From: Marinobacter sp. B9-2
Lineage (GTDB): Bacteria > Pseudomonadota > Gammaproteobacteria > Pseudomonadales > Oleiphilaceae
Assembly: GCA_003030785.1 (NCBI GenBank)
Contig: PYVH01000007.1
Location: 1-61,892, forward strand
Direction of reading: 5' to 3'
DNA length: 61,892 nt
Numbering within the stretch: the stretch's first letter is position 1; each line of letters starts with the position of its first letter. Below are positions 45,598 to 55,841 of this stretch, piece by piece. The position numbers and the translations under genes were made by a program. Under the pieces are notes generated by a model, which saw only the letters and a program-made list of their open reading frames with translations, was not told the DNA's origin and made no database searches.

Positions 45598-46609
45598 AGA
45601 AAACTCACAGCCAGCGATGAAGGCGCCCGTTGGGCAGCAGCTTCAGAAGGCACGGGAAAAGGCCGGTTTGAGTACTGGCGATGTCGCCGCAGCGCAGCAC
45701 TTGCGCCCCTCGGTTATTCAGGCGATAGAGTCAGGAGATTACAGCCAGATTGACAGTGAACTCTTTCTGAAAGGGTATGTCAGGGCTTATGCAAAACAGG
45801 TTGGATTGGATGCGGATTCGGTCATTGCCGACCTGGATCTGGAACTGGAGCCCATCCGGCAACAACGGGAGCAGGAACAGGAAGCCAATCCCCTGGTCGA
45901 TATCGAGCGGCGCAGACGACAAAAGCGCCAGCTGGCCAAGGCTCTGTTTTTTCTCGTGGTTCTGGGCATTGCCGGTTATCTGGCCTTTACCTTCCTGGTG
46001 CCCGAACAGGATGGAGCCCCCTCCGAGGCGGTAACAGAGCCTGAGGCAGCGCCAGAAGATCAGGTTGAGACCGGGGAATTGACGTCGTCCGAGCCTGAAC
46101 GCTCCGAGCCTGAAGTGGTGGCGAGTGTTGAAGAGCCGGAGCCCACGGTCGTGGAATCTGAGCCGGTGGTAACAGAGCAGCGGGAAACGTTGGCGGAGCC
46201 GGGTGAACCGGATGCTGGCGAGGCACAGGCCCCAACTGAGACGGCAGCGGTTGCAGAGAGCCGGTCTGAGGCCGACGAGCCGGTAACCGAGCAGATTCCG
46301 GCGGTTGTTCAGACTACAGAACCGGTGCTTGAAAATCCGAACGGGCTGTCAGACGCGGCGGACACCGGTCGACTTCAGATCAGTTTCAGCAATGATTGCT
46401 GGGTGCAGGTCAGCGATGCCGAGGGCAACCGGCTCGTGAATTCGCTTCAGCAGGACGGAGATCAGATTGATGTTGCCGGTCCTGCACCACTGCGGGTGGT
46501 TATTGGTGCCGTTGATGCGGTTGAATCCATTCGTTTTCAGGGTGAACCTGTGGATATTGGCGGCTACCGCGTTGTCAACAATCGGTCAGAGTTTACCCTG
46601 ACAATCTGA
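45587..46609 (+). CDS. rodZ: Cell-shape protein RodZ
   Basis: 340 residues. Cytoplasmic helix-turn-helix domain ([40 protein letters not shown], about 16-55), one membrane segment near 110-130 ([23 protein letters not shown]), a long Glu/Pro/Val-rich periplasmic linker, and a C-terminal DUF4115 beta domain ([23 protein letters not shown]). RodZ ties MreB to the cell-wall synthesis complex. Overlaps pilF by 11 bp. Confidence 0.93.
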   Translation: MATEENSQPAMKAPVGQQLQKAREKAGLSTGDVAAAQHLRPSVIQAIESGDYSQIDSELFLKGYVRAYAKQVGLDADSVIADLDLELEPIRQQREQEQEANPLVDIERRRRQKRQLAKALFFLVVLGIAGYLAFTFLVPEQDGAPSEAVTEPEAAPEDQVETGELTSSEPERSEPEVVASVEEPEPTVVESEPVVTEQRETLAEPGEPDAGEAQAPTETAAVAESRSEADEPVTEQIPAVVQTTEPVLENPNGLSDAADTGRLQISFSNDCWVQVSDAEGNRLVNSLQQDGDQIDVAGPAPLRVVIGAVDAVESIRFQGEPVDIGGYRVVNNRSEFTLTI

Positions 46610-46644
46610 AATTTGATCAAATTTTCCATATCGGTCAGCAAGAC

Positions 46645-47763
46645 ATGAAACAGGATTCCCCGATTATCAGACGCAAATCCCGCCAGATCATGGTGGGCAA
46701 TGTTCCTGTGGGTGGCGATGCGCCGATTGCGGTGCAGAGCATGACCAACACCAACACCTGCGACGTGGAGGCCACGGTTGGCCAGATTACGGCATTGCAG
46801 GAAGCCGGTGCGGACATCGTGCGTGTTTCTGTGCCGTCCATGGACGCGGCAGAGGCGTTCGGGAAGATTCGTGAGCAGGTATCCCTGCCGTTGGTCGCCG
46901 ACATCCACTTCGATTACAAGATCGCCCTCAGGGTGGCGGAGCTGGGTGTCGACTGTCTTCGTATCAACCCGGGTAACATTGGCCGCGATGACCGCGTCAG
47001 CGCCGTTATCAGTGCGGCCCGGGACGGTAATATTCCAATTCGTATCGGTGTGAATGCCGGTTCCCTGGAGAAATCCCTCCAACGTAAATACGGTGAGCCC
47101 ACCGCTGATGCGCTGGTGGAGTCCGCCATGCGTCACATCGATATCCTCGATCAACATGATTTCCAGGATTTCAAGGTCAGCCTGAAAGCGTCCGAAGTGT
47201 TCATGACGGTGGATGCCTACCGCAAGATTGCCCAGCAAATTGAGCAGCCACTGCATCTGGGCATCACCGAGGCCGGTGGTCTGCGATCGGGCACGGTCAA
47301 GTCTTCCATCGGTCTGGGCATGCTGCTGATGGATGGCATCGGTGACACCATCCGGGTATCGCTCGCGGCGGATCCGGTGCAGGAAATCAAGGTGGGTTTC
47401 GATATCCTCAAGAGCCTTCGGCTGCGCAGTCGCGGTATCAACTTTATCGCCTGTCCCAGCTGTTCCCGGCAGAATTTCGATGTCATCCAGACCATGAATG
47501 ATCTGGAAGCCCGTCTGGAGGATGTAAACGATTCTCTCGATGTGGCGATCATCGGGTGCATCGTAAACGGCCCGGGTGAGGCCAAAGTGGCGGATCTCGG
47601 ACTTACCGGCGGCAGCCCCAAGAACCTTTTTTACATGTCGGGCAAGCCGAACCAGAAGCTGGACAACGCCACACTGACTGACGATCTGGAACGCCTGATT
47701 CGCGAGGAAGTGGCACGTCGCAAGGAACAGGAAGAATCGATCATTGCCCGTTCGGACAACTGA
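46645..47763 (+). CDS. ispG: 4-hydroxy-3-methylbut-2-enyl diphosphate synthase IspG
   Basis: 372 residues. Penultimate step of the MEP isoprenoid route. [34 protein letters not shown] near the start; the [4Fe-4S] ligands are the two Cys of [10 protein letters not shown] near 270 and the Cys of [13 protein letters not shown] near 305. Standard place between rodZ and hisS. Confidence 0.96.
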   Translation: MKQDSPIIRRKSRQIMVGNVPVGGDAPIAVQSMTNTNTCDVEATVGQITALQEAGADIVRVSVPSMDAAEAFGKIREQVSLPLVADIHFDYKIALRVAELGVDCLRINPGNIGRDDRVSAVISAARDGNIPIRIGVNAGSLEKSLQRKYGEPTADALVESAMRHIDILDQHDFQDFKVSLKASEVFMTVDAYRKIAQQIEQPLHLGITEAGGLRSGTVKSSIGLGMLLMDGIGDTIRVSLAADPVQEIKVGFDILKSLRLRSRGINFIACPSCSRQNFDVIQTMNDLEARLEDVNDSLDVAIIGCIVNGPGEAKVADLGLTGGSPKNLFYMSGKPNQKLDNATLTDDLERLIREEVARRKEQEESIIARSDN

Positions 47764-47812
47764 TTGTTTCCATTCCCGGACATAACCATCCAGACAGAGT
47801 TAAGGGTTAACA

Positions 47813-49093
47813 TTGGCAAAGATTCAGGCAATTCGCGGGATGAACGATATCCTGCCGGAGCAGACGCCCCTGTGGCAGTTTGTGGAGTCCACGGTTCGCA
47901 AGGTACTGGCCCAGTACGGCTACCAGGAAATCCGCATGCCGATTGTGGAGCAGACGGAGCTGTTCAAGCGTTCGATTGGTGAAGTCACCGACATTGTCGA
48001 AAAGGAAATGTATACCTTTGAGGACCGCAACGGGGACAGCCTGACACTGCGCCCTGAGGGTACGGCGGGCTGCGTTCGGGCGGCCGAGGAACATGGCCTG
48101 CTGTTCAACCAGACCCGACGGCTCTGGTACACCGGGCCCATGTTCCGCCATGAGCGGCCGCAAAAAGGTCGGTATCGTCAGTTCCACCAGATCGGTGTGG
48201 AATGCTTTGGTATGAGCGGTCCGGACATTGATGCCGAGTTGCTGATACTGACCGCAAGACTCTGGAAAGAGCTGGGGCTCGCTGAGCATACCCGTCTGGA
48301 AATCAACTCCATTGGAACCTCCGAATCCCGCCGGGTTTACCGGACAGCCCTCGTGGAGTATCTGAGCCAGTTCAAGTCAGACCTGGATGCAGACAGTCAG
48401 CGTCGCCTTGAGTCCAACCCCCTGCGCATTCTGGACAGCAAGGATCCCTCCACCCGCAAGATCCTGGAAGATGCTCCCAGCCTCGACGATTATCTCGATG
48501 ACGAGTCACGTGAGCATTTCGACCGACTGAAAACACTGCTGGACGCCGCTGGCGTGAAATATTCCGTGAATCCGGCCCTCGTCCGCGGACTGGATTATTA
48601 CGGCAAAACCGTTTTTGAATGGATAACCGACAGTCTCGGCGCCCAGGGCACTGTGTGCGCCGGCGGCCGGTATGACGGCCTGGTGGAACAGCTTGGCGGC
48701 AAGCCGACGTTCGCGGTTGGGTTTGCAATGGGCCTGGAGCGCCTTATCCTGCTGCTGGAGACGCTTGAGCTGGTTCCGGATTACGTGAACAGTAACGCCG
48801 ATATTTATGTGACAGCGATGGGTGACGCGTCGCTGGCGCCAGCTTTGGTGCTGGCCGAAAAATTACGCGCAGCATTGCCGGACCGGGTGATCGTTTCCCA
48901 TTGTGGCGGCGGTAGCTTCAAGAGCCAGATGAAAAAGGCTGACCGGAGTGGCGCCAGGTATGCGGTGATTCTGGGTGAGAACGAAGTGGCCAAGGGTACC
49001 GCAGGGGTGAAGCCCTTACGAGCTGATGAGCCCCAGACTGAAGTTGCCCAGGACGAACTTGCCGACATTCTGGCAACGTCGCTGGCCAGCTGA
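47813..49093 (+). CDS. hisS: Histidyl-tRNA synthetase
   Basis: 426 residues. Class II synthetase: motif 1 region [18 protein letters not shown], motif 2 [15 protein letters not shown] near 115-130, His-binding [13 protein letters not shown] and motif 3 [11 protein letters not shown] near 300-315, then the anticodon-binding domain. The start is TTG (AAGG about eight bases upstream), since the protein begins [11 protein letters not shown] with no ATG before it. Confidence 0.95.
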   Translation: MAKIQAIRGMNDILPEQTPLWQFVESTVRKVLAQYGYQEIRMPIVEQTELFKRSIGEVTDIVEKEMYTFEDRNGDSLTLRPEGTAGCVRAAEEHGLLFNQTRRLWYTGPMFRHERPQKGRYRQFHQIGVECFGMSGPDIDAELLILTARLWKELGLAEHTRLEINSIGTSESRRVYRTALVEYLSQFKSDLDADSQRRLESNPLRILDSKDPSTRKILEDAPSLDDYLDDESREHFDRLKTLLDAAGVKYSVNPALVRGLDYYGKTVFEWITDSLGAQGTVCAGGRYDGLVEQLGGKPTFAVGFAMGLERLILLLETLELVPDYVNSNADIYVTAMGDASLAPALVLAEKLRAALPDRVIVSHCGGGSFKSQMKKADRSGARYAVILGENEVAKGTAGVKPLRADEPQTEVAQDELADILATSLAS

Positions 49094-49145
49094 ATCTGAC
49101 CAAAAATATTGATATAAAAGCAAAAATTCAACGATAGGAGTCCCC

Positions 49146-49802
49146 ATGGCAGAGTTGCGCACCGAAGAAGAACAGGTCCAGGCGATCAAGGACTGGTGGA
49201 AGAAAAACGGCAGTTCTCTGCTGATCGGCATTGGTGCAGCCCTGGCCATTGTTTTTGGCTGGCAGGCCTGGCAGAACCATCAGGCGCAGCAGCGCACCGA
49301 GGCAGCCAACCAGTTTGCCAATCTGCTGAATGCCTTCAGTGATCAGGCTGATGAAACCAGTGGCGAGACCGTCGCTTTCGTAGCGCAGACCCTGCGGGAG
49401 GACTATACGGATAGCGCCTATGCGGTTTACGGTAACCTGATCCTCGCCCGTCAGCAGTTGATGCAGGAGGGTAACGCCGAAGCCGCCATTGATTCCCTGA
49501 AGTGGGCATTGGAGAAAACCGGAGAGCATGAGGCACTGGCGCTTGTGGTCCGTAATCGTCTGGCTCGTGCCCAGTTCTCCTCAGGCCAGTACGAAGATGC
49601 TCTGGCCACCATCGAGGGCGCCGGTGATGCCGACGCGTTTGATGCCATGTACTCCGAGCTACGTGGCGATATCCTGCTGGCGCAAGGCGACCGGGAGGGT
49701 GCACGTGAGGCCTATCTTGCTGCCCGTGAGCAGAGCCAGCAAGGTCGCAGCGGTATTCTGGAGCTGAAACTGGCAGACCTCGGTGTCGGGGAGGATGCCT
49801 GA
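49146..49802 (+). CDS. yfgM: YfgM family membrane-anchored TPR protein
   Basis: 218 residues. A short cytoplasmic N-terminus (ELRTEEEQVQAIKDWWKKNGSS), one membrane segment (LLIGIGAALAIVFGWQAW), then TPR-like helices in the periplasm. E. coli YfgM binds SecYEG and PpiD and helps hand over exported proteins. Overlaps the bamB start by one base (TGATG). Confidence 0.92.
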   Translation: MAELRTEEEQVQAIKDWWKKNGSSLLIGIGAALAIVFGWQAWQNHQAQQRTEAANQFANLLNAFSDQADETSGETVAFVAQTLREDYTDSAYAVYGNLILARQQLMQEGNAEAAIDSLKWALEKTGEHEALALVVRNRLARAQFSSGQYEDALATIEGAGDADAFDAMYSELRGDILLAQGDREGAREAYLAAREQSQQGRSGILELKLADLGVGEDA

Positions 49803-50974
49803 TGCCGGTTCTCCGCGACAGCATCTCAAAACGCGGACTTCTCCTGGGGCTGGCTTTTCTGGCCGCACTTTCCGGCTGTAGCGCGACCGATACGTTCGAA
49901 CAACCTTTTCCGGTTCCCGAGATTGAGGCGTCTGCCGAATTCAAGAGAGTCTGGAGCATGTCCGTGGGCGACGGTCATGATGGTGATTTTCTCTACTTGG
50001 CACCCCTGAATACCGGCGATCTGATCTACGCCGCATCGGCGGATGGAGAGATTTACTCAGTGGCCTCGGATTCCGGCAAGGTTATCTGGGAATCTGAATT
50101 TGAAGAGCGCATCTTCTCTGGCCTCGGTGGCGATGGGCAGAACCTCTATCTGACCACCGAGAACGCGGATCTGGTGGCCCTTTCCCGTGAGGACGGTTCC
50201 GAGCTTTGGCGCCAGTCGCTTCCCACGGAAGTACTGTCGTCGCCCCAGTCTAACGGCTCCCTGGTGGTAGCCCATACGACGGACGGCAAGGTGTTGGGGT
50301 TCAGTGCCACCGATGGTGAGAAACTCTGGCAGTACGACGGCACGGTTCCGGTTTTGTCCATGAGGGCTGCTGCGGCGCCGCTGGTCGGTGGAGACGTTGT
50401 CATTGCCTCCTTTGCCAGTGGCAAATTGATCGCTCTGGCGGCAGCCTCGGGGCAGCCCATGTGGCAGTATGAAGTGGGCCAGCCTCAGGGGCGCACCGAG
50501 CTGGAAAGGCTGGTTGACGTTACTGGGCAACCCCTGGTCATTGAGACCGCCGTCATGGTGGTTGGCTACCAGGGCAAACTGGCCCTCGTTGATATTCGTA
50601 CCGGGCAGGAGATCTGGAGCCGGAAGGCATCCAGCCTCTATTCCCCGATGATTGGTGGCGGCGAGATCTATCTGGCCTCGGCCAATGACGACATTGTTGC
50701 TCTGAGAGGCTCTGATCGTCGGGAAGTCTGGACCCAGGATCGTCTGGCCTGGCGGCAGCTGACCCAGCCAATGGTTTATGAAGACTATCTGGTGGTCGGC
50801 GATTTTGAAGGCTACCTGCATGTCATTGACCGTGAGAACGGCAAGCTGGTTGGCCAGCTGGAGTTCGACGATGAGGGTATCCGCGTACCGGCACAGCGCC
50901 TCGCCAATGGTAACCTGCTGGTTTTTGGCAACAGCGGAAAGATGGCCGTATTCCAGGTTAAGCCGCAGGATTGA
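49802..50974 (+). CDS. bamB: Outer-membrane assembly lipoprotein BamB
   Basis: 390 residues. Lipoprotein signal with LLLGLAFLAALSGC (lipid Cys near 28). The mature protein is an eight-bladed PQQ-type beta propeller (repeats such as GDLIYAASADGEIYSVASDSGKVIWESEF and QNLYLTTENADLVALSREDGSELWRQ). Part of the BAM complex that inserts outer-membrane barrels. Coupled to yfgM. Confidence 0.95.
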   Translation: MPVLRDSISKRGLLLGLAFLAALSGCSATDTFEQPFPVPEIEASAEFKRVWSMSVGDGHDGDFLYLAPLNTGDLIYAASADGEIYSVASDSGKVIWESEFEERIFSGLGGDGQNLYLTTENADLVALSREDGSELWRQSLPTEVLSSPQSNGSLVVAHTTDGKVLGFSATDGEKLWQYDGTVPVLSMRAAAAPLVGGDVVIASFASGKLIALAAASGQPMWQYEVGQPQGRTELERLVDVTGQPLVIETAVMVVGYQGKLALVDIRTGQEIWSRKASSLYSPMIGGGEIYLASANDDIVALRGSDRREVWTQDRLAWRQLTQPMVYEDYLVVGDFEGYLHVIDRENGKLVGQLEFDDEGIRVPAQRLANGNLLVFGNSGKMAVFQVKPQD

Positions 50975-50983
50975 TCCCCCATT

Positions 50984-52405
50984 ATGACCCCAGTTATTGC
51001 CCTTGTCGGACGCCCTAACGTCGGCAAATCGACATTATTTAATCAGATGACCCGTTCCAGGGATGCCCTGGTTGCGGACTTTCCGGGGCTTACCCGTGAC
51101 CGCAAATACGGTGAGGGCAGCTACGAAGGGCAGCGCTTCATCGTCATAGACACCGGTGGTCTTACCGGCGACGAGCAGGGCCTTGATCTCGAAATGGCCC
51201 GCCAGTCCATGCAGGCGGTAGAAGAGGCAGACATCGTACTGTTCCTGGTGGACGGTCGCGCCGGCCTGACCGCAGGCGATGAACTTATTGCAGACAGTCT
51301 TCGTCGGTCCGGCAAACAGGCCCATCTGGTGGTGAACAAGACCGATGGCCAGGATCCGGACATTGCGGCATCGGATTTCTACAGCCTTGGCTTTGAATCC
51401 ACTTTCCTGATTGCGGCCTCCCACAACCGGGGTATCCGCTCGATGCTCGAAATCCTGCTGCCCTCAGAGGAGGAGCGGGAGGAAGAGGACCGGGCTGACC
51501 GTTACCCCGGCATCCGCATCGGAGTGGTTGGCCGGCCGAACGTGGGCAAGTCCACCCTGGTCAACCGGATGCTCGGTGAAGAGCGTGTGGTGGTTTACGA
51601 CATGCCAGGCACTACCCGGGATAGCGTTTATATCCCGTACGAGCGTCAGGGCAGCCAGTACACGCTGATTGATACCGCCGGTGTCCGTCGCCGCAAGAAC
51701 GTCAGTGAAGTGGTGGAGAAATTCTCCATTATCAAAACACTGCAGGCAATTGACGACGCACATGTGGTTATTCTGGTCATTGATGCCCGGGAAGGCCTCG
51801 TGGATCAGGACCTTCACCTGATCGGGTTTGTCCTTGATGCCGGCCGCTCGCTGGTGATCGCCGTCAATAAGTGGGACGGCATGGACCCGGAAGACCGTGT
51901 TCGGGTGAAAGAGCAGGTACAGCGTCGTCTCGACTTCCTGGATTACGCCGATAAGCACTACATCTCGGCGCTCCACGGTTCTGGCGTGGGCGTGATGTAT
52001 GAGTCGGTGCAAGCGTGTTACGAGTCTGCAATGGCGAAGTGGCCGACCAACCGCCTGACTGCCATCCTGCAGGATGCCATTGCCCAGCATCAGCCTCCCA
52101 TGGTGCACGGGCGTCGAATCAAACTGCGTTACGCTCATCAGGGCGGGTCCAATCCGCCGGTTATTGTGGTTCACGGTAACCAGGTGGATTCACTGCCGGG
52201 CGCTTACAAGCGCTACCTGGAGAACACCTTCCGCAAGGTCCTCAAGGTAACCGGGTCACCGATCCGTTTTGAATTCAAATCGGGCGAAAACCCCTTTGCT
52301 GGCAAAGTGGATCGTCTGACACCGCGTCAGAAGGTCAAGAAGGACAACGACGAGAAACAGGGTCGTCGTCCAAAGAAAAAACGCCAGAAGAGTCTCAAGC
52401 GCTGA
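50984..52405 (+). CDS. der: Ribosome assembly GTPase Der (EngA)
   Basis: 473 residues with two GTPase domains, the mark of Der: P-loops [11 protein letters not shown] (about 8-18) and [11 protein letters not shown] (about 183-193), DTGG/DTAG G3 motifs, and NKTD / NKWD G4 motifs. A C-terminal KH-like domain ends in a Lys/Arg-rich tail ([10 protein letters not shown]). It acts in 50S subunit maturation. Last gene of the conserved block. Confidence 0.96.
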   Translation: MTPVIALVGRPNVGKSTLFNQMTRSRDALVADFPGLTRDRKYGEGSYEGQRFIVIDTGGLTGDEQGLDLEMARQSMQAVEEADIVLFLVDGRAGLTAGDELIADSLRRSGKQAHLVVNKTDGQDPDIAASDFYSLGFESTFLIAASHNRGIRSMLEILLPSEEEREEEDRADRYPGIRIGVVGRPNVGKSTLVNRMLGEERVVVYDMPGTTRDSVYIPYERQGSQYTLIDTAGVRRRKNVSEVVEKFSIIKTLQAIDDAHVVILVIDAREGLVDQDLHLIGFVLDAGRSLVIAVNKWDGMDPEDRVRVKEQVQRRLDFLDYADKHYISALHGSGVGVMYESVQACYESAMAKWPTNRLTAILQDAIAQHQPPMVHGRRIKLRYAHQGGSNPPVIVVHGNQVDSLPGAYKRYLENTFRKVLKVTGSPIRFEFKSGENPFAGKVDRLTPRQKVKKDNDEKQGRRPKKKRQKSLKR

Positions 52406-52411
52406 TTCTGT

Positions 52412-52444
52412 GGCCGGGTGAGGGCAGACTGCCTCAGCCCGGCC
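52412..52444. terminator. Hairpin between converging der and pta
   Basis: GGCCGGG (52412-52418) pairs with CCCGGCC (52438-52444), extended inside by a GAGG/CCTC stem. It overlaps the pta stop. No T-run on either strand, so probably a barrier or 3'-end protector. Confidence 0.5.
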
Positions 52445-54590
52445 CGGCACTTTCAACCTGCTTTGCCTGAACCGCGGTCAAAGCGACAGTAAACACAATA
52501 TCCTCCACCAGTGCGCCCCGGGACAGATCGTTGACCGGCTTGCGCAGGCCCTGCAGCATCGGCCCTATACTGACCACGTTGGCACTGCGCTGAACGGCCT
52601 TGTAGGTGGTGTTGCCGGTATTCAGGTCCGGGAACACAAATACCGTGGCCTTGCCTGCGACCTTGCTGTCCGGCGCCTTGCTCCTGGCCACGCTCTCGAT
52701 GGCCGCAGCATCGTACTGAAGCGGCCCGTCTATCAGAAAGTCCGGCCTGCGCTCACGAGCTATCCTCGTGGCTTCTCTGACCTTGTCCACGTCCTGACCA
52801 CTGCCTGACTCACCAGTGCTGTAGCTGATCATGGCGACCAGAGGTTCGATTCCAAAGGCTTCTGCCGATTCCGCGCTCTGGATAGCAATGTCTGCCAGTT
52901 CCTCGGCGTTCGGGTCCGGATTGATGGCACAGTCTCCATACACCACCACCTGTTGCGGCAGTAGCATGAAGAACACGGAAGAGACCACTTTCGCATGGTC
53001 ATGGGTCTTGATCAGCTGAAGAGCGGGGCGCACGGTATTGGCCGTTGTGTGAATGGCCCCCGACACCAGGCCATCTGCTTCATCCAGAGCCACCATCATG
53101 GTGCCGAGGACAACATTGTCCTCGAGCATGGCCTCGGCCATGTCCGATGTCAGGCCCTTGTGCTTGCGCAGGTCCACCATCGGGCCGACATAGCGTTGAC
53201 GCACCTCCGAAGGATCAATGATCTCGATATCCTCCGGCAGTTCCAGGTCCTGGGAATCCGCAACCCGCCGTATCTCCTGCGCATTACCTATCAGGGCACA
53301 CCGTGCCAGCTTGCGCTGATGACAGATGATGGCTGCCTGTACGGTTCGTGGTTCGCTGCCCTCCGGCAGGACGATGCGCTTGTTGGCAGCCCGGGCACGT
53401 TCTGAAAGCTGGTATCGGAACGCCGGCGGAGAAAGCCGACCCTGTCGCGCGACCTTGAGATGCTGCTGCAACCAGTCCGTGTCTATGCGGGTGGCGACTG
53501 CCTCCATCGCTTTTTCGATCCGCTTGGGGTCATCAATGGGAATGGCGGACGAGAGGTTGGCCAGCATGTGCGCCGTCTCATAGGTATTGGCATCCGAGCC
53601 CAGTACCGGCAGACCCGTTTCCAGCGCCCGGTGGCAGAGATCAATCACACGCTGATCCGGCATCAGGCCGCCGGTAAGCATCAGGCCGGCCAGCGGCACT
53701 CCGTTCAGCGCGGCAACGGCCGTGGTCACCACAATGTCCTCCCGATCGCCCGGTGTCACCAGCAAGGTGCCGGGTCTCAGAGTCTCGGTCATATTCCGAA
53801 TGCTTCGGGCACACAACGACACCTTCTGGACCCGCCTGGCGTGCATCTGGCCCTCATTGAGAACCGGTAACCCCAGTTCCCTCGCGATGTCGGAGACTCG
53901 CGGTGCAAGCAGCTCTGGCTGCCAGGGGATCTCGGCAATCAGCCGAAAACGGCCATCGCTGAAGACCTTACACTGGGTCTGGTAATCGATGACGCTCGGG
54001 GCAGGGTGGTTGCTGCTGGATCGGGGCTCAAGCCCCGCCTGCTCGGGTTCTCCCACCTTGTTCAGTATGACGCCTATGACATTCGGGTCGCTTGGATTGG
54101 CAAACAGGCGCGATGAGAAGTCCATCTCTTCATCCACTTGCTGGGCGCTCAGGTTCTTTGGGGTACTCACAAGGATAACCTCGGAGCCCAGGTTGCGGGC
54201 GACCTCCACGTTCAGCCTGGCAATATAGGCTTCGCTGCGGTCCGGCACCAGGCCCTCGATGATCACCACGTCCACGTCCCGGGCAACCTTCTGGTATTCG
54301 CCGACCACCGTCTCCAGCAGGTAATCCGATTTGCCCCTGTTGAGCAGTTGCTGGGCTTCCCTCAGGGCAATCGGATCTGGTGGATTCAGATGGCTGCTGG
54401 CGCGCACGAACGCCACGGAGGAGTCCTGGCCGGCATTGTGCCTGGACTCCGCCCGGTGGACGGTCTGGCAGAAAGGTTTGTAAAAGCCGACACTCACGCC
54501 CACTCGCTCCAGGGCGCGCAGCAGACCCAGGCAAACTGACGTGAGCCCTGAATCTATGGATGTCGGTGCAAAAAAGAGACTCTTTGCCAT
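52434..54590 (-). CDS. pta: Phosphate acetyltransferase (long form)
   Basis: 718 residues, the long three-domain form. An N-terminal P-loop-like AAA_26 domain (KSLFFAPTSIDSGLTSVCLGLLRALERVGV), a central DRTGG domain, and a C-terminal PTA_PTB catalytic domain (about 395-718: AKVVSSVFFMLLPQQVVVYGDCAINPDPNAEELADIAIQSAESAEAFG). It converts acetyl-CoA and phosphate to acetyl phosphate. Second gene of ackA-pta, 27 bp after ackA. Confidence 0.95.
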   Translation of the reverse strand: MAKSLFFAPTSIDSGLTSVCLGLLRALERVGVSVGFYKPFCQTVHRAESRHNAGQDSSVAFVRASSHLNPPDPIALREAQQLLNRGKSDYLLETVVGEYQKVARDVDVVIIEGLVPDRSEAYIARLNVEVARNLGSEVILVSTPKNLSAQQVDEEMDFSSRLFANPSDPNVIGVILNKVGEPEQAGLEPRSSSNHPAPSVIDYQTQCKVFSDGRFRLIAEIPWQPELLAPRVSDIARELGLPVLNEGQMHARRVQKVSLCARSIRNMTETLRPGTLLVTPGDREDIVVTTAVAALNGVPLAGLMLTGGLMPDQRVIDLCHRALETGLPVLGSDANTYETAHMLANLSSAIPIDDPKRIEKAMEAVATRIDTDWLQQHLKVARQGRLSPPAFRYQLSERARAANKRIVLPEGSEPRTVQAAIICHQRKLARCALIGNAQEIRRVADSQDLELPEDIEIIDPSEVRQRYVGPMVDLRKHKGLTSDMAEAMLEDNVVLGTMMVALDEADGLVSGAIHTTANTVRPALQLIKTHDHAKVVSSVFFMLLPQQVVVYGDCAINPDPNAEELADIAIQSAESAEAFGIEPLVAMISYSTGESGSGQDVDKVREATRIARERRPDFLIDGPLQYDAAAIESVARSKAPDSKVAGKATVFVFPDLNTGNTTYKAVQRSANVVSIGPMLQGLRKPVNDLSRGALVEDIVFTVALTAVQAKQVESAGPG

Positions 54591-54617
54591 GGTGGTATTC
54601 CTGATGATGCGCGTGGG

Positions 54618-55814
54618 TCAGGCCGGGGCGACCGAGCCGGCAAGCCGGGATGCTTCCCGTGCAATAACCAGTTCCTCGTTGGTGGGGATCACCAACACGG
54701 GAAACCTGGAGTCGGGGCTTTCGATCCGCCCGTCGCTGAACTCGCCATGATGGTTGTTGAGGTCCGGACTGAGCTCAAACCCCATGAGCTTGAGATGGTT
54801 GATGGTTTCGGCTCTGATCCGGGCACTGTTTTCCCCAATGCCGCCAGTGAAAACCAGCGCGTCGAGGTGGCTAAGGGACGCCATCATGGCCCCAATGTAA
54901 CGGGCGAGCCGGAAGCAGAAAACATCAATGGCGGTTTGTGATGGCTCATGGCCATGATCCGCGAGTTCACAGAGCGAGCGCATGTCATTGGTCTGGCCGG
55001 ACAGGCCGAGAAGGCCACTTTCCTGGTTCAGGATCCGGTGCACCTCATCGGCGGCGAACCCTTTGCCGCTTAGAAAGTCGAACAGGCCAGGGTCGACATC
55101 CCCACTGCGGGTTCCCATCACCAGGCCCTCCAGTGGCGTAAGGCCCATGCTGGTATCGACACTGATCCCGTCCCGGATGGCCGTAATGCTGCATCCATTG
55201 CCCAGGTGCGCCGAGATGACCGAGGTGGTTGCCGGTGTTTTTCCCAACAAACGGGCAGTTTCGGCGGCCATGAAGGCATGACTGGTGCCGTGGAACCCAT
55301 AACGGCGGATCCCCCAATCGCGATACCAGGCCTCTGGTAGCGCATAGAGGAATGCCCTTTTGGGCAGGGTCTGGTGAAAGGCGGTGTCGAAAACGGCAGT
55401 CTGGGGCACCCCGGGAAACTGGGCCAGGGTTGCTCGAATACCGGACAGATTGACCGGATTGTGCAGTGGTGCAAGACCAGCGCAGTCCTCAATAGCATTG
55501 ATGACATCGTCATCAAGCAGTACAGCTTCACGGAAAGTCTCGCCACCATGAACCACCCGGTGACCAACAGCCGTCGGGGCGGACGCCATCAGCCCCTGAT
55601 CCCGGAATGCTGTAACCAGTGCAGTCAGCGCCTGATCATGGTTGGCGCCCGGGTCCAGAGGAATGGTTCCTTCCTGGCCTTCAACGCGAGCAAATGCGTC
55701 GTTTTGACCGAGACGCTCAGCGAGAGCGGATGCCAGCTTTCTGTGTTGGTCATCGAATAAGGCGAGTTTCAGGGATGAGCTGCCGCAGTTCACGACAAGT
55801 ACGGTGTCTTCCAT
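54618..55814 (-). CDS. ackA: Acetate kinase
   Basis: 398 residues of the ASKHA fold: VLVVNCGSSSLKLALFD at the start (phosphate-binding Asn and Ser), the catalytic region HRVVHGGETF, RYGFHGTSHAFM, ISAHLGNGCSITAI, and GIGENSARIR near 330. Makes ATP and acetate from acetyl phosphate, or the reverse. First gene of the operon, reading toward pta. Confidence 0.96.
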   Translation of the reverse strand: MEDTVLVVNCGSSSLKLALFDDQHRKLASALAERLGQNDAFARVEGQEGTIPLDPGANHDQALTALVTAFRDQGLMASAPTAVGHRVVHGGETFREAVLLDDDVINAIEDCAGLAPLHNPVNLSGIRATLAQFPGVPQTAVFDTAFHQTLPKRAFLYALPEAWYRDWGIRRYGFHGTSHAFMAAETARLLGKTPATTSVISAHLGNGCSITAIRDGISVDTSMGLTPLEGLVMGTRSGDVDPGLFDFLSGKGFAADEVHRILNQESGLLGLSGQTNDMRSLCELADHGHEPSQTAIDVFCFRLARYIGAMMASLSHLDALVFTGGIGENSARIRAETINHLKLMGFELSPDLNNHHGEFSDGRIESPDSRFPVLVIPTNEELVIAREASRLAGSVAPA

Positions 55815-55841
55815 GGGAGTCAGGTTCCAACGGTTTTCGAT

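Noticed and set aside
47813-47815. Suspicion that hisS is truncated at its 5' end because no ATG is present
   Set aside because: The TTG start with AAGG upstream gives the normal HisRS N-terminus and length.
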